64,000 nt of DNA from Chthoniobacterales bacterium (GCA_025935755.1 JAICUQ010000003.1:1-64000), one strand, 5' to 3'; shown: positions 44,902 to 54,227, numbered from the stretch's first letter. Made by a program: numbers and translations. The notes: generated from the sequence alone by a model not told the origin.

Positions 44902-47457
44902 ATGGGACGCTCACCGGAACATGGCCTGTCGGCGGTGATAAACCGCCGCTGCAGAACGCGTATTTGGCGCATGGCCGTCGCGGTCGCGATGCTCGCGATC
45001 GCGATCACAGCCAACTCCGCTGACGCGCCGCCGTTGTTGTCTCCAGACCAGATGAGTGCGAGCGAGATTCAGCTCGCATTGGAAAAGCTCAACGTGCTTG
45101 GCCGGGTGCTGTACATCGCCGCGCACCCGGACGACGAAAACACAAATCTGATGGCGTTCTGGTCGAACGGTTCGCTTTACGATGCCGCGTATCTGTCGGT
45201 GACACGCGGCGACGGGGGCCAAAATATATTGGGACCCGAACTCGGCGAGCGGCTCGGCGTCATTCGAACAGAGGAATTACTTGATGCACGACGCATCGAT
45301 CACGCCAGGCAATTCTTCACGCGCGCGCTCGATTTCGGTTTCTCAAAGACGGCGAAGGAAACGCTGCACATTTGGGATCACGACAAGATTCTTGCTGATG
45401 TCGTTTGGGTGATTCGCAATTTCCGGCCGGATGTAATTGTCACGCGCTTTAGTCCCGAGGATGACAAGACGCATGGCCATCACACCGCGTCAGCGATCCT
45501 GGCGACGGAAGCGTTCTCAGCAGCAGCCGATCCGAAGCGTTTTCCCGAACAACTCGCTTTCGTGAAGCCGTGGCAAGCGACCCGGCTGGTTTGGAACACA
45601 TCTCCGTTTTTCTTTAGGAACCGGAATATTCCATTCGATCCGACTGGCCTGACCGTTTTGGAAGCAGGCGGTTACAACCCGCTCCTCGGCAAATCGTACA
45701 CAGAAATCGCAGCGGCGAGTATCAGCATGCACAAAAGCCAGGGGGTCGGTGGATTGCCGCAACGGGGCTCACGGAAGGAATATTTCAAGCCGTTAAAAGG
45801 TAAACCGATGACGAACTCGCTGTTCGAGGCGGTCGACACGAGCTGGTCGCGCGTTCCGAATTCCGAATCCGTCGCAACTGAAATTCGCCAGATCCTTTCC
45901 AAGTTTAATCCGGCCGATCCGGCGGCGTCTGTGCCCGAGTTGTTGAAGTTGCAAAAGACGTTGAGTGGAATTCAGGATGAGTTCTGGATCGCGGAGAAAA
46001 AAGCAGACGTCGACAAGATCATCGCGGCCTGCCTCGGCTTGCATGTGGAAACGTCGACAACCACTGAAACATTCACGCCAGGGCAAACCGCAGCGATAAA
46101 GCTCGAAGCAATTAATCGCTCGAACGTACCAGTCACACTTCAGGAAGTACGATTCCCAAACACGGGTGATTCAACCAGGATCGATGCACCGCTTCCGTCG
46201 AACGAACTGGTTACAAAAGATCTGTCGTCCAGGATCCCCGATAATGCTCCGTATTCGCAACCGTACTGGCTCCGCAAACCTCGCACGTTAGGCACGTTCA
46301 CGGTTGACGATCAAAAACTCATCGGTCTGCCTGAGAATCCCCCTGCTCTTCCCGTCGAAATAATTCTGCAAGTTAGCGGACAGGAACTGCGATACATCGT
46401 GGACACCACGTATCGCGCGTCTGATGCAATAATAGGCCAACCGTTACGGCCATTGGTCATTGCGCCGCCTGTGTTCGTGAACGTCCTGGACAACGTCTTC
46501 ATATTTCCGACGAACCAGCCCAAACCAGTTTCAGTGCGCGTCACCGCGGCAACGGGTCCCGCAACAGGAGAACTGAAACTGGCGGTGCCGCAGGGATGGA
46601 AAGTCTCTCCCGCCTCGATCCCGCTCGATCTGAAGGCAGTCAATGCCGAGATGATGGGCAGGTTCAACGTTAAACCGCCGGATCAAGATAGCGAAGGCAC
46701 TTTACGAGCAATCGTTTCAATCGAAGGCCGCGACTATTCACTCGGTCGGGTACGCATTTCCTATCCGCACATCGGCGTGCAGACCCTAATGCCGCCGGCG
46801 GAAGCGAAGATAGTTCGCGCTGACATCCGCAAGAAGGGCGACAGCATTGGGTATATCCCCGGCGCCGGCGATGATGTTCCGGAAAGCCTGAGGCAAATCG
46901 GGTACTCGGTAAAGATGTTGAGCGAACCGGAAATCACCGCGAAGAACCTGGCGCAGTTCTCTGCCGTCGTGTTTGGGATTCGGGCATTCAACACACAGGA
47001 CCGGATTTCCAACTGGCTGTCGGAAGTGTTCGAGTACGTAAAGAATGGTGGACTTGCGATCGCGCAGTACAACACGTTAGCGGATCTCAAGACCAACCAA
47101 TTCGGGCCATATCCGTTGGAGATTTCACGGGACCGTGTCACTGACGAAAATGCTCCGGTGCGTGTTCTGGCGCCGAATGACGCGCTTATGAACATTCCAA
47201 ACAAAATCACGCCAAAGGATTTCGACGGATGGGTTCAGGAACGCGGACTTTATTTCCCTAACAAATGGGATGCTGCCTGGACGCCTGTCCTGTCGTGCAA
47301 TGATCCAAACGAAAAACCGCTCGATGGCGGTTTGCTGGTTGCAAAGTCAGGCAACGGTTTCTTTATCTACACCAGTTATTCCTGGTTTCGGCAATTGCCT
47401 GCCGGCGTCCCGGGATCGTATCGATTATTCGCCAACATGCTGTCACTGGGAAAATGA
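44902..47457 (+). CDS. Exported PIG-L (LmbE-like) deacetylase, long form
   Basis: The 851-aa product has an N-terminal Arg-rich export signal (MAVAVAMLAIAITANSADA from the second Met, 44971). The PIG-L domain (about 65-290) has the zinc motif AAHPDDENTN and HGHHTAS, as in GlcNAc-linked deacetylases such as MshB/BshB. About 550 further residues form extracytoplasmic beta-rich domains, and the end (VVFGIRAFNTQDRI ... GGLAIAQYN) looks GATase-like. It heads a run of five closely spaced genes ending in bshA. Being exported, it is unlikely to be the cytoplasmic BshB, though a related substrate is possible. Confidence 0.9.
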   Translation: MGRSPEHGLSAVINRRCRTRIWRMAVAVAMLAIAITANSADAPPLLSPDQMSASEIQLALEKLNVLGRVLYIAAHPDDENTNLMAFWSNGSLYDAAYLSVTRGDGGQNILGPELGERLGVIRTEELLDARRIDHARQFFTRALDFGFSKTAKETLHIWDHDKILADVVWVIRNFRPDVIVTRFSPEDDKTHGHHTASAILATEAFSAAADPKRFPEQLAFVKPWQATRLVWNTSPFFFRNRNIPFDPTGLTVLEAGGYNPLLGKSYTEIAAASISMHKSQGVGGLPQRGSRKEYFKPLKGKPMTNSLFEAVDTSWSRVPNSESVATEIRQILSKFNPADPAASVPELLKLQKTLSGIQDEFWIAEKKADVDKIIAACLGLHVETSTTTETFTPGQTAAIKLEAINRSNVPVTLQEVRFPNTGDSTRIDAPLPSNELVTKDLSSRIPDNAPYSQPYWLRKPRTLGTFTVDDQKLIGLPENPPALPVEIILQVSGQELRYIVDTTYRASDAIIGQPLRPLVIAPPVFVNVLDNVFIFPTNQPKPVSVRVTAATGPATGELKLAVPQGWKVSPASIPLDLKAVNAEMMGRFNVKPPDQDSEGTLRAIVSIEGRDYSLGRVRISYPHIGVQTLMPPAEAKIVRADIRKKGDSIGYIPGAGDDVPESLRQIGYSVKMLSEPEITAKNLAQFSAVVFGIRAFNTQDRISNWLSEVFEYVKNGGLAIAQYNTLADLKTNQFGPYPLEISRDRVTDENAPVRVLAPNDALMNIPNKITPKDFDGWVQERGLYFPNKWDAAWTPVLSCNDPNEKPLDGGLLVAKSGNGFFIYTSYSWFRQLPAGVPGSYRLFANMLSLGK

Positions 47458-47573
47458 GCACACAGGATCAGAAGGATGAATCCTATTCCTGGCGCAAAGC
47501 GTACAGCGTGACCCTTTCCGTTTTTGCGGTGGAGGTAGTGCTCCTCTACCTGTTTACCCTCCGGTTCTCGTGA
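47454..47573 (+). CDS. 39-aa single-helix membrane microprotein
   Basis: This small gene overlaps the PIG-L stop (ATGA) and its own stop overlaps the symporter GTG start (GTGA), so all three genes are translationally coupled. The product begins MSTQDQKDESYSWRKAYSVT and continues with one hydrophobic segment (about 18-38) ending TLRFS. The overlap on both sides and the soluble-then-TM layout support a real gene, probably a small accessory subunit of the symporter. It is below usual gene-calling length limits. Confidence 0.75.
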   Translation: MSTQDQKDESYSWRKAYSVTLSVFAVEVVLLYLFTLRFS

Positions 47574-49264
47574 ACCGGCTGGATTATCTTGTCCTCATCG
47601 CCACCATTCTGGCGATCCCCCTCTACGGCCTCTGGCGGACGCGCGGGAGCGCCTCGTTAGGCCAATATCTCAAGGGCGACTCCAGCATTCGCTGGATGAC
47701 CATAGGCTTGTCTGTGCTGGCGACCCAGGCTGGCCCGATCACGTTCCTTTCCATGCCCGGTCAGGCATATGAGAGCGGCATCGGTTTTATCCAGAATTAC
47801 TTTGGGCAACCACTCGCGCTGATCGTCGTGTGCGCAGTGTTCGTTCCGATTTATCAGCGGCTCAAGGTCTACACTGCCTACCAATATCTCGGTGAACGAT
47901 TCGATCGAAAGACACAGCTACTCGGCGCATTCTTGTTTCTTATCCAACGAGGCCTCGCTGCCGGCATCACCGTCTATGCGCCCGCTATCATTCTTTCCGC
48001 GGTACTCGGCTGGCGGCTGAACCTGACCATCTGGCTCGCAGGCGGTGTGGTGATCATCTACACCGTCATCGGCGGAACAAAGATTGTCAGCATCACGCAA
48101 CGCTACCAGATGATCGTGATCCTAATCGGCATGGCGATCGCATTTGCCGTGGCCGTTTACCGCCTCTCGCCCGATCTCTCCTTTCACAACACGCTGTCAG
48201 TCGCCGGCCACATGGGCAGACTCGAGGCCGTTAATTTCTCCGTCGATCCACATAAGCGATATACATTCTGGTCGGGTTTGATCGGCGGATTTTTTCTCGC
48301 GCTCTCGTATTTCGGCGCGGATCAATCGCAGGTACAACGATATCTCGCCGGCGGCTCGCTCAAAGAGAGCCGGCTTGGCTTGCTATTCAACGCGGGAGTT
48401 AAGGTGCCGATGCAGTTCTTCATTCTGCTGCTCGGCGCGATTGTGTTCATGTTTTATCAATTCGAAAAACCGCCGGTTTATTTCAATCAACCTGCGTATC
48501 AACGAGCGATGGAAAGCGGCCATGCGCCGCAGCTCACGAAGATAGAGACCCAGTTCGATGAGGTCTTCGCGCAAAAGCGCGCAGCGATCCGTGCGCTCTC
48601 AATCGCCTCGCCCGGTGACCGCGAAGCGCTGGCCGATAAGGTGCGCGACCTCGATGCGCAGGCGCGCGCGTTGCGCGATCAAACCAGGACGGTTCTGGTC
48701 CAAGCGGGCGTGGATCCGAAAAGCAAGGAATCGGACTATGTATTCATCACTTTTATTCTTCAACAGATGCCGCACGGAATTGTCGGATTACTCATCGCCG
48801 TGATCCTGTGCGCGACGATGTCCGCAATGGCAGCAACTCTAAATGCCCTCGGGTCCACCACCGCGATTGATTTTTATCGGCCATTGATCCGGCCAAACGC
48901 GAGCGACCACCATTATGTGATTGCAGCCCAGGCGCTGACAGCGGCATGGGGGTTAATCGCCATCGCTGTCGCTTCGTTTGCCAGTTTGGTCGAGAACCTC
49001 ATCGAAGCAGGCAACATTCTGGGCTCGGTGTTCTACGGCAGCATCCTCGGCCTTTTTCTCACCGCGTTTTTTATTCGTGGAGTTACGGGATCGGCAGTTT
49101 TCTTTGCGGCGCTCTGTGCACAAATGCTCGTGTTCGTCCTGTTCGCGACGACAAACATCGGCTACCTCTGGTACAATCTGATTGGGTGCGCGGTCGTTCT
49201 GATTCTGGCGCCGATCTTGCAGCAAACTCTCTTCCGTAGCCGGGACACCTCCGCCGGCGTATGA
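47570..49264 (+). CDS. Sodium:solute symporter (SSS family)
   Basis: The 564-aa product starts with GTG and has about 13-14 helices. MTIGLSVLATQAGPITFLSMPGQAY and YTVIGGTKIVSITQRYQMIVI match SSS TM2 and TM5-6 features. A charged, partly coiled-coil insert (about 300-380) is unusual and probably cytoplasmic. Substrate unknown; position between PIG-L and bsh genes suggests a sugar- or thiol-conjugate-derived solute. Confidence 0.9.
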   Translation: MNRLDYLVLIATILAIPLYGLWRTRGSASLGQYLKGDSSIRWMTIGLSVLATQAGPITFLSMPGQAYESGIGFIQNYFGQPLALIVVCAVFVPIYQRLKVYTAYQYLGERFDRKTQLLGAFLFLIQRGLAAGITVYAPAIILSAVLGWRLNLTIWLAGGVVIIYTVIGGTKIVSITQRYQMIVILIGMAIAFAVAVYRLSPDLSFHNTLSVAGHMGRLEAVNFSVDPHKRYTFWSGLIGGFFLALSYFGADQSQVQRYLAGGSLKESRLGLLFNAGVKVPMQFFILLLGAIVFMFYQFEKPPVYFNQPAYQRAMESGHAPQLTKIETQFDEVFAQKRAAIRALSIASPGDREALADKVRDLDAQARALRDQTRTVLVQAGVDPKSKESDYVFITFILQQMPHGIVGLLIAVILCATMSAMAATLNALGSTTAIDFYRPLIRPNASDHHYVIAAQALTAAWGLIAIAVASFASLVENLIEAGNILGSVFYGSILGLFLTAFFIRGVTGSAVFFAALCAQMLVFVLFATTNIGYLWYNLIGCAVVLILAPILQQTLFRSRDTSAGV

Positions 49265-49279
49265 ATCTGCTTTTGAGCC

Positions 49280-50050
49280 ATGGATCATCCGATTATTTGT
49301 TTCGGCCAGCAACCGTGCGGATTTTTTCCCAAGCGATTTTTAGTCGCTAAAATCGTGACGGCCCGCCGACTGCAAAAGGAGATCGGTGGAGAGATCGTTT
49401 TCTTTTGTCACGACAGCGATCATGACCCGCGCGAGACAAGCACCATCTTGCGAGACCATCAGAGCGGCAGGGAAGTCGCTCTGAATTTTCAGTTCGAGAA
49501 TCGGATCCAAAAGCAATTTTCCCCGCTCTATGCGAAACGCGTCCTTCCGGAATGGCACGAAAAAACTGCACGCCAACTTCCAAATTACGTGTCGCAGACA
49601 CTGGTGGAACACTTCAAGGAAAGCAAGTCGTCGAATGTCGCGGATTTCTGTCTCAAGATGTATGCCCGAATGGGTTTGCTGGACGGCATCCGCGTAGACC
49701 GATCCAGCGCACCCGAGTTCAGGGCGCGCGCAGTCGCCGTTTCAGATTATTTCGTAGATCAGCCGTATGAAGGAGAAATCGTTCGCGCTCGACATCGCGA
49801 TGGAAAATTGCTGCTGCATAAAGGCGGCGATCGATTTCTGGAAATTCCTGGAGACGATTTCGGTGCCGAACAGATCAGCCCGACCCGGGACACGCGTTTT
49901 ATCTGGATGCAGTCAGTGATTCATTGCACTCATTATGTGGCCGGCGCGAGCGAACAGCATTACGTCAACAAGGCTGACGCTCCCGATGTCACATTCGTTA
50001 GGCGGGAAGAGATTTCCGACTCGGGCAAAGCCTACACCGAGGAGTCATGA
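49280..50050 (+). CDS. Half-length BshC-like protein
   Basis: The 256-aa product has N-terminal ICFGQQPCGFFPKRFLVAKI and IVFFCHDSDHDPRE, matching the GQQxGLxxGPLYTxxKAI and FWxAxEDHDF motifs of BshC, the enzyme that adds Cys to GlcN-malate. Later, FIWMQSVIHCTHYVAGASEQ corresponds to the BshC LRPVVQDYLLPTxAYVGGPxE region. Normal BshC is about 530 aa; the central and C-terminal coiled-coil parts are missing. Its stop overlaps the bshA start (ATGA). It may be a compact BshC or a related ligase. Confidence 0.75.
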   Translation: MDHPIICFGQQPCGFFPKRFLVAKIVTARRLQKEIGGEIVFFCHDSDHDPRETSTILRDHQSGREVALNFQFENRIQKQFSPLYAKRVLPEWHEKTARQLPNYVSQTLVEHFKESKSSNVADFCLKMYARMGLLDGIRVDRSSAPEFRARAVAVSDYFVDQPYEGEIVRARHRDGKLLLHKGGDRFLEIPGDDFGAEQISPTRDTRFIWMQSVIHCTHYVAGASEQHYVNKADAPDVTFVRREEISDSGKAYTEES

Positions 50051-51204
50051 AGCCTGGGCCGTTCAAAATTGGCATCGCCTGTTTCCCGTTGATCGGCGGG
50101 AGCGGCATCCTGGCAACGGCGCTTGGCTCCGAATTGGCCCGTCGCGGTCATGAAGTTTACTTCTTCAGTTACGCTCAACCGGTCAGGCTGGACCTGCCGC
50201 AGGACAATCTTCACTTCCATCGAGTCGACGTTGCGCATAACCCTTTGTTCCCCTCGCCCGATTACACTTTACCGCTCGCGGTGAAGATGGCAGAGGTTGC
50301 GCGTTCACAGCAGCTCGATCTTTTCCATGTTCATTATGCGGTGCCACACGCACTGGCGGCCTGTTTGGCGTCGCAGATGTTGGGCCCGTCGGCTCCGCGC
50401 ATCGTGACGACGTTGCATGGAACCGATACCACTCTGCTGGGGCAGGATCCTGATTACCGAACCGCCATTGAGCACGCCCTCGTGCACTCCGATGCCGTCA
50501 CCGCAGTGTCCGAAAGTCTGCGGAACCAAACGCTGGAGACATTCGATCTGAAACGCTCGATCGAAGTCATCCCGAATTTTTTTACTCCGGATAAACCGAA
50601 GCGAAGCCGCGAGGAAGTTCGGCGCGAACTCGGCATTGCCGACGAATTTCTCGTGCTGCACATGTCGAGTTTGCGAGCCGTGAAGCGGATCGATCTGTTG
50701 CTGCGTACGATCGCAGCGTCAAAGAATCGAGAGCGCATCCGGTTGTTAATCATGGCAGGCGGCCCTTTTGATTCTTACGAAGCGTTACTCGATGAACTGC
50801 GACTTAGGCCCACTGTCATCGTACGCCAAAACACGGCTGTGGTAGACGAGTATGTGAGGGCAGCGGATGCGGGGCTCTACACATCCGAATACGAAAGCTT
50901 CGGCTTGAGCATTCTTGAGACGATGTTCTATGGAAAACCCGTGGTCGCTTTCCGCGTCGGAGGCATACCCGAAGTGATAGGAGATTCTTCTCCATTATAT
51001 CCATTCGGGGATGTAACTGCGGCTGCCGCCGGATTGGACGCGCTCGTCGAATCCCGGGATCTGGCACACAAATTGGGTGAACGCAGTCGCAACCGCGCGG
51101 TCGACCAATTCTCGGCAGATCGCATCCTGCCGCAATACGAGGCGCTGTATCGCCGCGTAATCGCCGGGGACCGACACAGAGTGAAAGAACGTCTAGCCCT
51201 TTAA
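50047..51204 (+). CDS. bshA: N-acetyl-alpha-D-glucosaminyl L-malate synthase
   Basis: The 385-aa GT4 glycosyltransferase catalyses the first step of bacillithiol synthesis (UDP-GlcNAc + malate). Signatures: IGIACFPLIGGSGILATALG, FHVHYAVPHALAA, TTLHGTDTTLLG, VIPNFFTPDKPKR and SEYESFGLSILETMFYGKPVVAF (EX7E-type donor site). The last about 27 residues differ from what a displaced copy of the 3' end at 53731 would encode, so the present C-terminus was probably supplied by an inserted element. Confidence 0.92.
   Translation: MKPGPFKIGIACFPLIGGSGILATALGSELARRGHEVYFFSYAQPVRLDLPQDNLHFHRVDVAHNPLFPSPDYTLPLAVKMAEVARSQQLDLFHVHYAVPHALAACLASQMLGPSAPRIVTTLHGTDTTLLGQDPDYRTAIEHALVHSDAVTAVSESLRNQTLETFDLKRSIEVIPNFFTPDKPKRSREEVRRELGIADEFLVLHMSSLRAVKRIDLLLRTIAASKNRERIRLLIMAGGPFDSYEALLDELRLRPTVIVRQNTAVVDEYVRAADAGLYTSEYESFGLSILETMFYGKPVVAFRVGGIPEVIGDSSPLYPFGDVTAAAAGLDALVESRDLAHKLGERSRNRAVDQFSADRILPQYEALYRRVIAGDRHRVKERLAL
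51124..51155. repeat. 32-bp direct repeat, left copy (in bshA)
   Basis: The 32 bases coding ILPQYEALYRR of BshA are repeated exactly at 53731-53762, with partial similarity for a further 10 bases. Together they bracket about 2.6 kb like attachment-site duplications. Confidence 0.85.
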
Positions 51205-51296
51205 CAAAAATAGATCCGCTCGAAACCGAAGACGAACACCCGTTTTGCCTTGTCGAAAAAGGTTTTCTTCAAACGCGAAATCCTTTGACCACCACG

Positions 51297-52955
51297 CTAA
51301 TTAGTAGCGGTATCCGCTTGCTGCGAAGCAAACAGTTGCTGCAGAGATTCGGTTGAGATCGCGTACTGGCCCTGCTTGTCCAAGCGCTCCACAAACTCGC
51401 GGAAAACCTTCTGCTGATCCGGTGGCAACGTCTTGTATTCCGCAAACATGAACTGAGGCAATCTGAAGAAACAGCAACGAGAAGCGTCAAGAATAGCGTC
51501 AAGTTTCAATTTGGTTAACGGATCGATCTCATTCCAGTCCATCAGAATTGCACGCGCGCGGTGAGAGTGCCTAGACGCATCTTTCTTCGGGATCGCCTCA
51601 GGCAAATCGAGTTCGCTTTCATCTGGCGAAGAGGTGGCCATCTTTTCCAACATCGGCGTTAGTTCCCTGAAATTTCCCCGCCAAATGACATCAAAATGTG
51701 GGTGATCTTTTAGCCAGTCGATCATAGCAGGCCGAAACTCGGCATGCCTTGACGCAATCAAGGCCGCAGCATCCAAAATTTCCTCCATGGAATTGCTCAA
51801 CCCTTTGCCGCGGAGCAAAATCATAAACGTCGAAAACACCTCGGCTCTATCGCGCCAGGCTAACGCTCGGGCAGCCGCTTCAGCAGTCCACCTTTTTAAA
51901 AAAGAGTCGTCGTCTGACCGCTTCGCGGGCGTGGCGACGTCGTTCAAAATCTCGATTAAAGCCGCATCTATACGCTGATCTGGATACCGGCTGGGTTCTT
52001 CGCGAGGAACGAGCTTATCAATAACGTGATCGCGAAAAGCTACTTTTGGATTTCGTAAAAGCTCGATCATCTGATCAATCCACTGACGGCTGGCAGTCGC
52101 GTCATGCGGATCCGGTGGCTCGGTTTCCTTTACGAATCGTTCTGCCTTCGAGAGCGGGCGTTCGCGACCAACGGTTATGGTAGGTTCGTTAAGGTTGGCG
52201 CCCCGTTTCTCCAACTCCCGGTTAAGCAAAAGATCGGCGAAACTGGCATAGAGACTTTCATCGATACCATTGGTGTAATAATCGCCAATCGTATCGCTGA
52301 AATACAGTGTTACGTCAGTTCGGGGTACATCAGGCGAAACCCAAAAGGTCGCGTGGCCGTCGCCGGTACTCACAAGAAAGCCCGAGTACTCAGGTTTTTT
52401 CGAAGCGCGAACATGGCAAAGCCACCAAATCGTCTCGTACAACTGCCGCGCACTTCCTTCCGGCAGAGAAAGTTGCCTGGTCGCATCAATGGCCTGCCGC
52501 GAAGCCGTTTTCTTGACGTGATCCAAACTCTTGACTCGCGAGTAGGACAGAGTCGATGTGCCTCCGGAATATCGTAGCGCCGTAAACCCTTCATCTGCGA
52601 TGTAACAATGTCCGCATCGCCAGCGAATTCCAACCTCACCTTTTGCAGGCGGGACGGCTTTCTCGGGTAAATCAAAAACGAATTGAAACGACTTCCTTGA
52701 TTCCGTCGGGCAATTCTCTTGGATTAATGCCAGGGCCGCATCCTTCGGAGCCATCTCCCAAAACCTTTCCGGCACATGTGTCTTGACTTTAGCATCTTCG
52801 CGAAGTCGCGACTCGGTCTTACCACCGAGCATGATGTGCAGCAGTTCTTCGTCACTCTTGCCAACTAGGGATGAAGGGAGGCAATTGGGACACGCAAAAG
52901 CAAAGATCGCGGCGAGTATGACTAAAGAAAGACACTGTCGGAGAGTCGTCATCAT
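51297..52955 (-). CDS. Exported protein of unknown function with helical C-terminus
   Basis: The start at 52955 gives 552 aa with a signal peptide (MMTTLRQCLSLVILAAIFAF) followed by Cys, a weak lipobox. Residues about 20-150 include MLGGKTESRLREDAKVKT and IRWRCGHCYIADEG (a CxxC). The rest is mainly helical and HEAT-like (EEILDAAALIASRHAEFRPA). No family was recognised. It lies alone, in reverse orientation, inside the segment bracketed by the bshA repeat and may be cargo of an inserted element. Confidence 0.72.
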   Translation of the reverse strand: MMTTLRQCLSLVILAAIFAFACPNCLPSSLVGKSDEELLHIMLGGKTESRLREDAKVKTHVPERFWEMAPKDAALALIQENCPTESRKSFQFVFDLPEKAVPPAKGEVGIRWRCGHCYIADEGFTALRYSGGTSTLSYSRVKSLDHVKKTASRQAIDATRQLSLPEGSARQLYETIWWLCHVRASKKPEYSGFLVSTGDGHATFWVSPDVPRTDVTLYFSDTIGDYYTNGIDESLYASFADLLLNRELEKRGANLNEPTITVGRERPLSKAERFVKETEPPDPHDATASRQWIDQMIELLRNPKVAFRDHVIDKLVPREEPSRYPDQRIDAALIEILNDVATPAKRSDDDSFLKRWTAEAAARALAWRDRAEVFSTFMILLRGKGLSNSMEEILDAAALIASRHAEFRPAMIDWLKDHPHFDVIWRGNFRELTPMLEKMATSSPDESELDLPEAIPKKDASRHSHRARAILMDWNEIDPLTKLKLDAILDASRCCFFRLPQFMFAEYKTLPPDQQKVFREFVERLDKQGQYAISTESLQQLFASQQADTATN

Positions 52956-53144
52956 CTCAGGCCTAGAAGATTGATCTTGTTGGAAACAGATTCTGAAAGC
53001 AACCGCCATCAGTTCAAACATTTCTGCTCTAACACCAAGTCTAACAACAGGGCCGAAACCGATCGTGTTGCAAAGCACGGAGACCAACCGCATCCAGTTG
53101 CCGATTTGCCGCCGGACCGACTTTATAAAAATCGTCGGGCATGA

Positions 53145-53765
53145 TGACCTCACAAAGACTTACCAAAATGAAACCACCAACGCTTCCCAAGCGCGCTCGC
53201 TAGATGTGTTTCGTCGGGCAGCTCAAGCATTTCTGCTAATCATTGCTTCCGTTTGTGAATGATCCGCGACGTCACGAATGAGAAACGTGAATGTGCGAAA
53301 CGAACACTCCCCACACACCAAATAATCGACATTTCTCGTCACCTGAACGTTTTTCGCAGCCAAATGACTTTGCCAGATATTTTTTAAAGCACCTCGCGCA
53401 CGCAGCTCCGCCATATTTGAGCGGTAACAGCTCTACCCGGCCGAACCCATGTGAGGCGGCCTTCTCGGGCGAACGACGCCACAGTTCGCGCAATCTCGGA
53501 TCCACATTCGCATAAAATCTACGCCGCACCTGGTGTCGCGGAAAATCTGGTTTGATGTCTGATCCGACATTTACCGCTCCATGCGCACGCCAGTTACCAC
53601 TTCGCGGCTGGCGTTCCCGCGTCCACATCCCCGTTGGGAATACTTCTTCAATGCATTCAAATACGAATGCCACTTCGACTGAAAATCGGCAACTCCCAAA
53701 CAATCCGCGGCGGTGACAGTTAAAGAACCAATCCTGCCGCAATACGAGGCGCTGTATCGCCGTGT
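53145..53765 (-). pseudogene. Decayed replication-initiator-like gene
   Basis: The family is spread over several frames with an internal stop. It reads FQSKWHSYLNAL, then after a frameshift FPTGMWTRERQPRSGNWRAH, VNVGSDIKPDFPRHQV, YANVDPRLRELW, HGFGRVELLPLKYGGAACAR, KYLAKSF and KCRLFGVWG, then another shift and FAHSRFSF, IIHKRKQ, a TGA where Trp would fit, and LAEMLELPDETHL ... WWFHFG. From memory this resembles proteins of rolling-circle (HUH) replication type common in Verrucomicrobia. The HUH-like site appears damaged (RAHG). Confidence 0.55.
53731..53762. repeat. 32-bp direct repeat, right copy (displaced bshA 3' end)
   Basis: Identical to 51124-51155. The frame continues to give ILPQYEALYRRVIANAA and a TGA, which is probably the original bshA terminus before insertion. 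Confidence 0.85.
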
Positions 53766-53836
53766 CATTGCCAATGCCGCTTGAATTTTCGAAAAGTGCC
53801 AATCCACCATTGCAATCGCGCACGAATCTCCCTTTG

Positions 53837-54079
53837 ATGAAGCCCGACGATGCCGCTCCGGATGTGCCGCCCGCATCACTCAATCCGGAAAAGGATCCCG
53901 ACGAGTGGGTAACGAAAGATGAACCGATGACTGGCCCGCAGCGCTCATATCTCCAGACGCTCTGCCGCGAAGGTGGGGAAGAATTCAATCAGAATTGGAC
54001 CAAAGCTGAAGCTTCGAAAAAAATCGAGGAGCTGCAGCGGAAAACTGGACGCGGCAAAGCGCGTACTTCCGAAACGTAA
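53837..54079 (+). CDS. DUF3072 protein
   Basis: The 80-aa product, started at 53837, has the family core NPEKDPDEWVTKDEPMTGPQ, SYLQTLCREGGEEFN and LTKAEASKKIEELQ-type ending. Function unknown; the family is small and soluble. It lies just outside the inserted segment. Confidence 0.85.
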   Translation: MKPDDAAPDVPPASLNPEKDPDEWVTKDEPMTGPQRSYLQTLCREGGEEFNQNWTKAEASKKIEELQRKTGRGKARTSET

Positions 54080-54227
54080 CCTGCGTCGTATCAAAGCGCT
54101 CGGCTTGCCGGCTAGTTCAAATAGAGATTACGCGATTGTCTGTTTCAGTTATTCGCAATCCAAATCGCGATCCAGAATCGCAATTGTCGCTGTCCTTGCT
54201 GCACGAAGTCAAAATTAGATTCAGAAC

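Noticed and set aside
53272-53988. 238-codon minus-strand open frame as an intact gene
   Set aside because: It joins only the middle of the replication-like protein to unrelated sequence and crosses the bshA repeat; a broken gene explains it better.
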